In this document: positions 29,103 to 36,692 of the stretch, in pieces
Layout of the letters: every line of letters begins with the position of its first letter
How positions within the stretch are numbered: the stretch's first letter is position 1
NCBI GenBank assembly: GCA_965232285.1
Contig: CBDDPL010000004.1
Span: forward strand, 6,324,001-6,388,000
Direction of reading: 5' to 3'
DNA length: 64,000 bases
DNA from: Denitrobaculum sp965232285
Lineage (GTDB): Bacteria > Pseudomonadota > Alphaproteobacteria > Kiloniellales > Kiloniellaceae
Program-made: the position numbers and the translations under genes
The notes under the pieces: generated by a model
What the model was told of the DNA's origin: nothing
The model's input: only the letters and a program-made list of their open reading frames with translations
Database searches by the model: none

Positions 29103-29434
29103 AATATTACCCAAAATTACCCAAAATCGCAATTTAACCAGCTTGTAGCCAAAAATTTTCCTCTTCACACTCTTGTGAAGGCCGAAAAGGTCAGAGGGAG
29201 TTCGCGGCGTTTTATCGGAACAGGGGTTCCGGATTGGCGTCGCTGGATTTACCCAAAAAAGCCGTCCTGCTGGAAGGAGACGGCGTCGAGGGAGGCACGA
29301 GAGATCATGTTGCACATGAGCTTGCGGGTGCAGGTGGCGGTCGTATCTTCGACCGAGGTGCCGGGCGAAGGCTTGGAGCGTCAGCGGACCTGTTTTTCTC
29401 CCGTGACGGTGTCTCCGGTCAGGAGTTGCGGACG
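29103..29434. promoter_or_regulatory. divergent control region before the ABC importer operon
   Basis: This stretch of 332 bases lies between the minus-strand barrel gene and livH. Its left part is AT-rich and contains the tandem decamer repeat at 29106-29125 and a TTTACCCAAA match at 29258-29267. The right part has ordinary coding-like GC but no convincing gene: an in-frame extension of livH upstream of 29435 has no family similarity. Confidence 0.4.
29106..29125. repeat. tandem decamer ATTACCCAAA x2, candidate operator
   Basis: The decamer ATTACCCAAA occurs twice in immediate tandem (29106-29115 and 29116-29125), so both copies face the same side of the helix. A near copy, TTTACCCAAA, lies at 29258-29267. 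It sits directly upstream of the minus-strand barrel gene and in front of the importer operon, a natural target for the Fis-type regulator nearby. Confidence 0.45.
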
Positions 29435-30445
29435 GTGAGGCGCTTCATCGAGCGCCATACCTTCTGGGCCATTGTGATCCTGATCGCAGTCGGGGTCTTC
29501 CTCTGGATGATCTTCGCGGTCTGGCCTGACTGGCTGGTCTCGGCGATCGGTCGCAAGAAGACCTTCGTGAACACCTTCCTCAATGGCTTGACCCTGGCCG
29601 GCCTCTATTTTCTCGTGGCCAGCGGCTTTACGCTCGTCTTCGGGCTGATGCGCAACGTCAACCTGGCCCATGGCTCCATGTATCTGCTCGGCGCCTACAT
29701 CGGCTATGAGGCGGCCGAGGCTTCGGGCAACTGGTTTGTCGGGCTGGCCGCCGCCTTCATCGTTATCGCGATCACGGGGATCCTGCTCCAGGTGCTGGTC
29801 TTCCGCCGGATGGAAGGGGACGATCTGCGCCAGACCCTTGTGACCATTGGTGTGTCCATCGTGGCCGCTGATCTCATGCTGGCGATCTGGTCGGGCACAA
29901 CCTATCAATTCGCACCGCCGGAATGGCTGTTCGGCGCGGCGGAGCTGCCGATCATCTCGGCCATCCGCTCATCGGGCCAAGAGGTCTTCATCAAATACCC
30001 GGTTTACCGCCTGACCGTTCTGGCGGTGGCGATTGCTGTGGGCATCGCACTCTGGCTGTTCCTGAACCGCACCCGCATCGGCATGATGATCCGCGCCGGG
30101 GTAAACGACCGGGATATGCTGGCGGCGACCGGCGTCAATGTGCAGGTGGTCTTTGCGCTGGTCTTCGCCATCGGCGCCGGACTGGCCGGGTTCGCCGGAG
30201 TGATCGGCGGCACGGCGCTCTCCATCGCACCCGGCGAGGATGTCCGCTATCTGCTGGCGTCCCTGGTGGTGGTGATCGTCGGAGGCATGGGATCGGTGCC
30301 GGGCGCGGCCATCGGCGCGCTCCTGATCGGTCTCGCGGAACAGTTCGGACTAGCTTACTTCCCGACCTACGGCGTGGTCCTCACCTTCCTGATCATGGTG
30401 GTGGTGCTGGCGGTTCGACCCCAGGGCATCATGGGGAGCGCCTGA
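29435..30445 (+). CDS. Liv-type ABC transporter permease (LivH-like)
   Basis: A 336-residue inner-membrane permease of the branched-chain amino acid/urea importer class. The diagnostic block is TLAGLYFLVASGFTLVFGLMRNVNLAHGSMYLLGAYIG (about 51-88). The conserved EAA-like loop and GGMGSVPGAAIGALLIGLAEQF lie near the end. I chose GTG 29435 because it gives a normal N-terminus (MRRFIERHTFW) and has AGGAG at 29421-29425. It is the first gene of the importer operon. Confidence 0.9.
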   Translation: MRRFIERHTFWAIVILIAVGVFLWMIFAVWPDWLVSAIGRKKTFVNTFLNGLTLAGLYFLVASGFTLVFGLMRNVNLAHGSMYLLGAYIGYEAAEASGNWFVGLAAAFIVIAITGILLQVLVFRRMEGDDLRQTLVTIGVSIVAADLMLAIWSGTTYQFAPPEWLFGAAELPIISAIRSSGQEVFIKYPVYRLTVLAVAIAVGIALWLFLNRTRIGMMIRAGVNDRDMLAATGVNVQVVFALVFAIGAGLAGFAGVIGGTALSIAPGEDVRYLLASLVVVIVGGMGSVPGAAIGALLIGLAEQFGLAYFPTYGVVLTFLIMVVVLAVRPQGIMGSA

Positions 30446-30448
30446 ACC

Positions 30449-31480
30449 ATGGCCGAGATCTCTCTCATCGCCGGCAAGAGCAGGTTGCCGAACATTCATC
30501 CGGCCTCGGCGCTCGCGGTGCTCTTCCTGCTGTTCTATCCGGCCTTCGCCAGCGACTTCTTCGTCTTCCAGGTCGGCGCCTACTCCCTGGTGCTCGGCAC
30601 CATCGCCCTGTCGCTCATGATGCTGGCCGGCTACGGCGGCATGGTCAGCCTGTCGCAACTGACGGTCGCGGGCTTTGCGGGCTATCTTATGGCGATCCTG
30701 GGGGACAACTCCGTCGGTGTCATGGGGCTCGGCTGGCCCTGGTGGCTGACCGTCGTCGTGGCCATCTTCGCCGCCGCCGTCTTCAGTGCCCTGATTGGCG
30801 CGATCTCGGTGCGGACCGAGGGGATCTACACCATCATGATCACCCTCGCGATCGCCGTCGCCTTCTTCTATTTCGTGCGACAGAACTACGTCATTTTCAA
30901 CGGCTTTACCGGTTACGCGGGCGTCGAGCCGCCAGTGCTCTTCGGCATCTACTGGCGTGATCCGACGCCCTTCTATTATCTAAGCCTCGCGGTCGCGGCC
31001 TTCTTCTTCTTAATGGTGCTCTACGGCTCCCGTTCCACCTTCGGTCTGAGCCTGCAGGCCATCCGAGACAATCCGCGCCGCATGCGGGCCATCGGCTACG
31101 ACGTCACGCTGCACAGGATCTTCGCCTACTTCCTGGCGGGTCTCATTGCCGGCACGGCCGGGGTGCTCATGGTCTGGTTCAACGGCCGCATCTCGCCCGG
31201 CTCGGTCGGCGTCGATGTGGTGATCGACATCCTGATCATCGCGGTGGTCGGCGGCATGCGGCATCCCATCGGACCTTTCATCGGGGCGCTGGCTTTCGTG
31301 TTGCTGGAGAACTTCGCCATCGACCTGATCGATCGCGAACGCTTCAACACGGTCATCGGACTGGCTTTTCTTCTGGTCGTTCTCTTTTCACCGGACGGCC
31401 TGCTCGGGCTTTGGATGCGCATCAAAGGTGCCCTGAAGCTCAGGCGAAGCTCACCGCCGGACGGCGGCGGCGGGCAGTAA
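30449..31480 (+). CDS. Liv-type ABC transporter permease (LivM-like)
   Basis: A 343-residue second permease. It shows the LivM pattern SLVLGTIALSLMMLAGYGGMVSLSQLTVAGFAGY and, near residue 210, GLSLQAIRDNPRRMRAIGYDVTLHRIFAYFLAGLIAGTAG. About eight to ten hydrophobic helices are visible. It would pair with the upstream permease. It starts 3 bases after that gene. Confidence 0.93.
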   Translation: MAEISLIAGKSRLPNIHPASALAVLFLLFYPAFASDFFVFQVGAYSLVLGTIALSLMMLAGYGGMVSLSQLTVAGFAGYLMAILGDNSVGVMGLGWPWWLTVVVAIFAAAVFSALIGAISVRTEGIYTIMITLAIAVAFFYFVRQNYVIFNGFTGYAGVEPPVLFGIYWRDPTPFYYLSLAVAAFFFLMVLYGSRSTFGLSLQAIRDNPRRMRAIGYDVTLHRIFAYFLAGLIAGTAGVLMVWFNGRISPGSVGVDVVIDILIIAVVGGMRHPIGPFIGALAFVLLENFAIDLIDRERFNTVIGLAFLLVVLFSPDGLLGLWMRIKGALKLRRSSPPDGGGGQ

Positions 31481-31534
31481 CCGGGATCAGGCGGATGCGC
31501 CCGAACACGGTCAACCCAAAACAGGGAGGAAAAA

Positions 31535-32785
31535 ATGATAACCGATAGTCGGACATTGATAGCAGCAGCCGTCGCGGCCATGCTCGCCGGCCCGGCGATG
31601 GCAGACGACGGTACCGTAAAGATGGGCGCGCTCGCGACCCTGGAAGGCGCCTTCGCGGTGCTGGGCGAAGACAGCATGCGCGGCGTCAAGATGGCGCTCG
31701 AAGAATTCAAGCACAGCGCCGGCGGCAAGAAGATCGAGCTGATCACGGGCTCTTCCGACGCCTCGCCGGACAGCGCTATTCGCGCGACCCGCAAGCTGGT
31801 TGAGCAGGACGGCGTCCAGGTCATGGTCGGACCGCTGTCCGGCTCGGAAGGTCTGGCCGTCAAGGACTACGCCAAGACCCAACCCAACGTCACCTTCCTG
31901 AACGGCTCTTCCGCCGCCCAGGACACCACGCTGCGCGACCCGGCGGAGAACTTCTATCGTTTCAGCACCGAAGGTGCGCAATGGATGGCTGGCCTCGGTG
32001 AATACGTCTATAAAGAAAAAGGCTACCGCAGCATTGCGGTTTTGGCGGAGGACTATTCCTTCCCTTACACCCAGGTCTTCGGTTTTCTGGAGCCCTTCTG
32101 CCGCCTGGGGGGACAGGCGCCTGTAGATGCCCGCTTCTGGGTGCCCATCGGCAACAAGGATTATTCCTCTGTCATCGCCGCGCTGCCGGATGATGTGGAT
32201 GCCATCTTCGTCGCCCTGGGCGGCGCTGATGCCGTCAACTTCCTGACCCAGTATGAACAGGCCGGTGGCGACCTGCCGCTGGTCGGCGGATCGATCACGG
32301 TCGATCAGACGGTGCTCGGTTCCAAGGGGCGGACTCGTGATTTCGTCATCGGCACCCCTTCCGGCGGTCCGATCTCCGATACCTGGGAAGACGAGCGTTG
32401 GGCGGCTTTCGTGGCGGCCTATAAGGCACAGTTCCCGGACGGCTTCCCTTCACCGTCACTCTTCGCGCACGCCTATTACATCAACACCAAGGCGGCGCTG
32501 CTCGCTCTGGATAAAGTCGGCGGCGATCTGTCGGACGGCGGTAAGAAGTACCGGGAAGCTCTGTCCAGTCTCGAGTTCGAGACGCCGACCGGTATGGTCA
32601 AGCTGGACGCACGCCGGAACGCCATTGCCGATGTCTTCCTGACGGAAGTGACGGAAGGCCCGGACGGAAATCTTCTCAACAAGACCATTAAGGTGATCCC
32701 CTCGGTCAGCCAGACTCTCGGCTTGTCCTATGAGGATTTCCTGAAGTACGGCCCCGTCAGCCGCGAAAACCCGACCTGCAGCTAA
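31535..32785 (+). CDS. ABC transporter substrate-binding protein (LivK/Periplasmic-binding 6 family)
   Basis: A 416-residue periplasmic receptor. The signal peptide ends near residue 23 (MLAGPAMA, then DDG). The mature domain begins with VKMGALATLEGAFAVLGEDSMRGVKMAL, the usual type I binding fold, and contains AVLAEDYSFPYTQVFGFLEPF. GGRKEHH-type amino acid-binding residues are not evident, so the ligand is probably not a simple amino acid. A GGGAGGA ribosome site precedes ATG 31535. It is the best target for learning what the whole cluster imports. Confidence 0.9.
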   Translation: MITDSRTLIAAAVAAMLAGPAMADDGTVKMGALATLEGAFAVLGEDSMRGVKMALEEFKHSAGGKKIELITGSSDASPDSAIRATRKLVEQDGVQVMVGPLSGSEGLAVKDYAKTQPNVTFLNGSSAAQDTTLRDPAENFYRFSTEGAQWMAGLGEYVYKEKGYRSIAVLAEDYSFPYTQVFGFLEPFCRLGGQAPVDARFWVPIGNKDYSSVIAALPDDVDAIFVALGGADAVNFLTQYEQAGGDLPLVGGSITVDQTVLGSKGRTRDFVIGTPSGGPISDTWEDERWAAFVAAYKAQFPDGFPSPSLFAHAYYINTKAALLALDKVGGDLSDGGKKYREALSSLEFETPTGMVKLDARRNAIADVFLTEVTEGPDGNLLNKTIKVIPSVSQTLGLSYEDFLKYGPVSRENPTCS

Positions 32786-32809
32786 GGCCGCGCAGTTGAG
32801 GTTTTCCTG

Positions 32810-33595
32810 ATGCTCCGGACCGACGCCCTCACCCGCCTGCAGACGACCGGCCAGTATGCGCTGGAACTCGAGGCCGTCAGCCGCCACTTCGGCGCGCTGG
32901 TGGCTCTGGCGGACATCAATCTCGCCGTCAAGGCGGGTGAGCGGCGGGCGGTTCTCGGCTCCAACGGTGCCGGCAAGACGACACTCTTCAACGCCATCAC
33001 GGGCGATTTCCCGCCCACCACCGGGCGGGTCCGGCTGTTTGGCGAAGACGTCACCGATCTTCCGGTGCATGAGAGGATCCGGCGCGGTCTGCGCCGGACC
33101 TATCAGATATCCCTGCTATTCGACGGGCTCAGTGTCCTCGACAATGTTTATCTCGCCTGCCGCGGTGTCAGCCGGGGCCGTCTGGCCCTGCGCCGGCCGA
33201 AGCCGGATGACGCGGTGACCCATGCGGCGGAGACCCTGCTGGAGGCGGTCCATCTCGGGGCCGAGCGCGACAGCCTGGTGGCGGAACTCAGCCACGGGCA
33301 GCAGCGGCAGTTGGAAATTGCCCTGGCCCTGGCCGGGGCACCCCGCTTTATCCTGCTCGACGAACCGGCCGCCGGCCTGTCCCCGACCGAACGCAGCGAA
33401 CTGATTGAAATCCTGCAGTCGCTGCCGAACCACATCGGCTTCATCATCATTGAGCACGACATGGATGTCGCCCTGCGCGTGGCCGAGTCCGTGACCATGA
33501 TGCACAACGGTCGGATCTTTAAGGAAGGCGCGCCGGAAGAGATCGAGAGCGATCCGGAAGTTCAGGAGCTCTATCTGGGAGGTGGGCATGCCTGA
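32810..33595 (+). CDS. Liv-type ABC transporter ATP-binding protein (LivG-like)
   Basis: A 261-residue ATPase with Walker A GSNGAGKTTLFN (about 54-65), Q-loop region RRTYQISLLFDGLSV, signature LSHGQQRQLEIALALAG and Walker B FILLDEPAAGLSP. The signature begins Leu-Ser-His-Gly-Gln, as in LivG proteins. It would form a heterodimer with the LivF domain of the next gene. Its last 8 bases overlap the next gene's start. Confidence 0.92.
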   Translation: MLRTDALTRLQTTGQYALELEAVSRHFGALVALADINLAVKAGERRAVLGSNGAGKTTLFNAITGDFPPTTGRVRLFGEDVTDLPVHERIRRGLRRTYQISLLFDGLSVLDNVYLACRGVSRGRLALRRPKPDDAVTHAAETLLEAVHLGAERDSLVAELSHGQQRQLEIALALAGAPRFILLDEPAAGLSPTERSELIEILQSLPNHIGFIIIEHDMDVALRVAESVTMMHNGRIFKEGAPEEIESDPEVQELYLGGGHA

Positions 33596-35858
33596 ACGAC
33601 GGAGCATGAGAAAGCCCGCGGACAACGTCCTGCAAATCCGCGACCTGCACGTTTACTACGGTAGTTCCCATGCCCTGCAGGGCGTCGATTTCACGCTGGA
33701 GCAGGGTGTGCAGGCCATCGTCGGCCGCAACGGTATGGGCAAAACGACCCTGTGCAACGCGATCATGGGGCTGGTGCCCGCCAGCCGCGGGTCGATCCGC
33801 TTTCATGGCGATGAACTGACCAGGCTGCCGACCCACAAAATCGCGGCGCTGGGGGTCGGTTACACGCCCCAGGGGCGCCGGCTCTGGCCTTCCCTGACGG
33901 TTGATGAACACCTGCGGCTATCCGACCGGGGCGGCAATACCTGGACCGTGGAGCGGGTTTACGACAGCTTCCCGCGTCTGGCCGAGCGACGCGGTAACGG
34001 CGGTGGCCAGCTCTCCGGTGGTGAGCAGCAGATGGTCGCCATCGCCCGCGCTCTGCTGCAGGACCCGGAACTGCTGGTCCTTGACGAGCCGACCGAGGGA
34101 CTGGCGCCGGTCATCGTTCAGCAGGTCGAGGCCATGCTGGCGAAGCTGGCCGAGGAGGGGGATGTTTCCGTCCTGCTGATCGAACAGAACATCGGTGTCG
34201 CTACCGCGATCGCGGAATCTGTCGGTATCATGGTCAACGGCCGGATCAACCGGGTCATGCCCGCGGACCAGCTTGCCAATGACCGGAACCTGCAGGAACG
34301 CCTGTTGGGTGTCGGCCGGCATTCTCACGAAGATCTGGACCTGCCGCCGTCTGAAGAGACCATATCTGTTGCGAAACCGGATGCGGAAGCGGCTGGTGAG
34401 ATCGCCGAGTCTTCTGATCCGGCGCCGGCCGAACCGGAGAGGCGAAAGCTTCGATATGTGCCGCCGACGCGCTGGTCCGCCGCGCAATGGGGGAAGGAGC
34501 CCGAAGCGCAATCATCTCAGCCGCGCGAAACCAAGTCCGATCCGCCGCCTGTGCGGCCTTTTGACGTCAAGCCGGAGCCACTCTACGCCGAAGCCCTGAC
34601 GCCTCTGTCTCAACTACGCGGGAATGAGGTTCTGGTGGTGGGAACCTTCGATACCAAAGGCGCCGAGCTCCGTTACATCCGGGATCAGATCCAGGCGCAG
34701 CAACTGACTGTGCGCACGGTGGACCTCTCGACCTCCGGCAAGCCCTCCAGCGCCGACGTGCCGCCTCACATGGTGGCCGCTTACCACCGTGGCGGTGCCA
34801 GTGCGGTCTTCACCGGCGACCGCGGCGCCTCCGTCCGCGCCATGGCCAAGGCCTTCGAAGCCTGGATCGAGCGTCATCCGGGCATTGGCGGCATTATCTC
34901 GGCGGCCGGCTCCGGTGGTACGGCGCTCGCCACGCCCGCGATGCGGCGCCTGCCAGTGGGTGTTCCGAAGGTCATGATCTCGACCGTGGCTTCCGGTGAA
35001 GTCGGACAGTACGTCGGTCCTTCCGACATCATGATGATGTACCCGGTCACGGACGTGCAGGGGCTCAACCGGATCTCGCGCCAGGTGCTCGCCAACGGCG
35101 CCAATGCGCTGACCGGCATGGTGAAGCAGGCGGCGGAGAAATCCGCAGCGCGCGACAGCGCGCAGGATCTGCCCGGTCTCGGACTGACCATGTTCGGTGT
35201 GACCACCACGGCGGTCAGCCAGATCACCGCGCAGCTCAAAAGCCACTACGATTGCCTGGTGTTCCACGCGACCGGAGTGGGCGGCCGCTCCATGGAAAAG
35301 CTCGCCGACAGCGGCCTTTTGACCGCCGCCATCGACCTTACCACCACCGAAGTCTGCGACATGATGATGGGGGGTGTTTTCCCCGCCGATGATGACCGCT
35401 TCGGGGCCTTCATCCGCACAGGCATCCCCTACGTCGGCTCCCTCGGTGCCATGGATATGGTGAATTTCGGACCGCCGGACACGGTGCCCGAGCGCTACCG
35501 CGGCCGGAACTTCGTGGAGCATAATCCGCAGGTCACGCTGATGCGCACCACGGCGGAGGAAAACCGGCGCATGGGGGAATGGATCGTCGGCCGCCTGAAC
35601 CAGATGGAAGGTCCGGTGCGTTTTCTGATCCCCGAAGGTGGGGTCTCTGCGCTGGATGCACCGGGACAGCCCTTTCACGACCCGCAGGCCGACCAGGCGC
35701 TCTTCGATGCCATCGCGGAGGGTTTCCAGGAAACCGGCAACCGCAGGCTCCTGCGCCTGCCGCATAACATCAACGACCCGGCCTTTGCAGACGCAGTGGT
35801 GGCCGCCTTGACAGAAATCGACAGTTACCTTGGGAGAGAGCGACATGCCGCGGTTTGA
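33588..35858 (+). CDS. LivF-type ABC ATPase fused to a Tm-1/UPF0261 ATP-binding domain
   Basis: A 756-residue fusion. Residues about 1-245 are a complete LivF ATPase (Walker A GRNGMGKT at 46-53, signature LSGGE at 142-146, Walker B LLVLDEP at 162-168). Residues about 246-343 are a charged, proline-rich linker. Residues about 344-756 are a Tm-1-like UPF0261 domain beginning NEVLVVGTFDTKGAELRYIRDQI, with TGDRGASVRAMAKAFEAW and YPVTDVQGLNRISRQVL. Tm-1 of tomato joins this domain to a TIM barrel; here the barrel is the next gene, overlapping by 14 bases. The fusion physically links the importer to the enzyme system. ATG 33588 follows GGGAGG. No frameshift is seen across the junction. Confidence 0.88.
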   Translation: MPERRSMRKPADNVLQIRDLHVYYGSSHALQGVDFTLEQGVQAIVGRNGMGKTTLCNAIMGLVPASRGSIRFHGDELTRLPTHKIAALGVGYTPQGRRLWPSLTVDEHLRLSDRGGNTWTVERVYDSFPRLAERRGNGGGQLSGGEQQMVAIARALLQDPELLVLDEPTEGLAPVIVQQVEAMLAKLAEEGDVSVLLIEQNIGVATAIAESVGIMVNGRINRVMPADQLANDRNLQERLLGVGRHSHEDLDLPPSEETISVAKPDAEAAGEIAESSDPAPAEPERRKLRYVPPTRWSAAQWGKEPEAQSSQPRETKSDPPPVRPFDVKPEPLYAEALTPLSQLRGNEVLVVGTFDTKGAELRYIRDQIQAQQLTVRTVDLSTSGKPSSADVPPHMVAAYHRGGASAVFTGDRGASVRAMAKAFEAWIERHPGIGGIISAAGSGGTALATPAMRRLPVGVPKVMISTVASGEVGQYVGPSDIMMMYPVTDVQGLNRISRQVLANGANALTGMVKQAAEKSAARDSAQDLPGLGLTMFGVTTTAVSQITAQLKSHYDCLVFHATGVGGRSMEKLADSGLLTAAIDLTTTEVCDMMMGGVFPADDDRFGAFIRTGIPYVGSLGAMDMVNFGPPDTVPERYRGRNFVEHNPQVTLMRTTAEENRRMGEWIVGRLNQMEGPVRFLIPEGGVSALDAPGQPFHDPQADQALFDAIAEGFQETGNRRLLRLPHNINDPAFADAVVAALTEIDSYLGRERHAAV

Positions 35859-36678
35859 GCGTTCCGATCTGCTGGAGAAGTTTCAGCGCATGAAGAAAAA
35901 CGGCGAGCCGATTATCGGGGGCGGCGCCGGTACGGGGCTCTCGGCGAAGTGCGAAGAGGCGGGCGGGATCGACCTGATCGTGATCTACAACTCCGGGCGC
36001 TATCGCATGGCCGGCCGTGGTTCGCTGTCCGGCCTTCTGGCGTATGGCAATGCCAACGACATCGTCATGGAGATGGCGCGGGAAGTGCTGCCCATGGCGC
36101 CGAACACGCCCGTCCTCGCCGGTGTCAATGGCACCGATCCCTTCTGCGTTCTCGACAGCTTCCTGGATGATGTAAAGCGGATCGGCTTTTCTGGTGTGCA
36201 GAACTTTCCCACCGTCGGTCTGATCGACGGCACCTTCCGGGCCAACCTGGAGGAGACCGGCATGTCCTACGGCCTGGAGGTCGACATGATCCGCATGGCG
36301 CATGAAAAGGACATGCTCACCACGCCCTACGTCTTCTGCGAAGAAGACGCAGAGGCCATGGCCAAGGCGGGAGCCGACATCGTCGTCTGCCATCTGGGCC
36401 TGACGACCGGCGGCTCGATTGGCGCGGAGACCGCGCTGAAGCTGCAGGACTGCCCCGCGCTGGTCGATGCCTGGGCTTCCGCGGCTCTGCGCGTGAACCC
36501 CGATGTCATCGTGCTGGTGCACGGCGGTCCGGTCTCCATGCCCGCGGACGCCACTTATGTTCTTGAAAACACCGAAGCCTGCCATGGGTTCTACGGCGCC
36601 TCCTCCATGGAGCGCCTGCCGACCGAAGTGGCGCTGACGGAACAGACCCGGGCCTTTAAGGCTATACGCGGTCGCTGA
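35845..36678 (+). CDS. phosphoenolpyruvate-hydrolase-like TIM-barrel enzyme (Tm-1 C-terminal family)
   Basis: A 277-residue cytoplasmic enzyme candidate of the family once called TIM-barrel signal transduction proteins. Conserved blocks are IIGGGAGTGLSAKCEEAGGIDLI (23-45), YNSGRYRMAGRGSLSGLL (48-65), GVQNFPTVGLIDG (117-129), LEVDMIRMAHEKDM (144-157) and GFYGASSMERLPTE (248-261). Gene order after the UPF0261 domain reproduces the two halves of plant Tm-1. The chemistry of the family is not established to my knowledge; a lyase or hydrolase acting on a phosphorylated or carboxylated compound is a guess. A GGGAGAGAGCGAC leader precedes ATG 35845. Confidence 0.82.
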   Translation: MPRFERSDLLEKFQRMKKNGEPIIGGGAGTGLSAKCEEAGGIDLIVIYNSGRYRMAGRGSLSGLLAYGNANDIVMEMAREVLPMAPNTPVLAGVNGTDPFCVLDSFLDDVKRIGFSGVQNFPTVGLIDGTFRANLEETGMSYGLEVDMIRMAHEKDMLTTPYVFCEEDAEAMAKAGADIVVCHLGLTTGGSIGAETALKLQDCPALVDAWASAALRVNPDVIVLVHGGPVSMPADATYVLENTEACHGFYGASSMERLPTEVALTEQTRAFKAIRGR

Positions 36679-36692
36679 AGAGGAGGAGAAGC

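Noticed and set aside
29234..29434. In-frame 67-codon extension of the LivH-like permease
   Set aside because: It has no permease similarity, and the GTG at 29435 has a good ribosome site; I treat the extension as leader.
34300..34650. Possible frameshift or assembly join between LivF and the UPF0261 domain
   Set aside because: The frame is open throughout, codon bias is unchanged and the linker is rich in Pro/Glu/Ser as in natural linkers; still worth resequencing.
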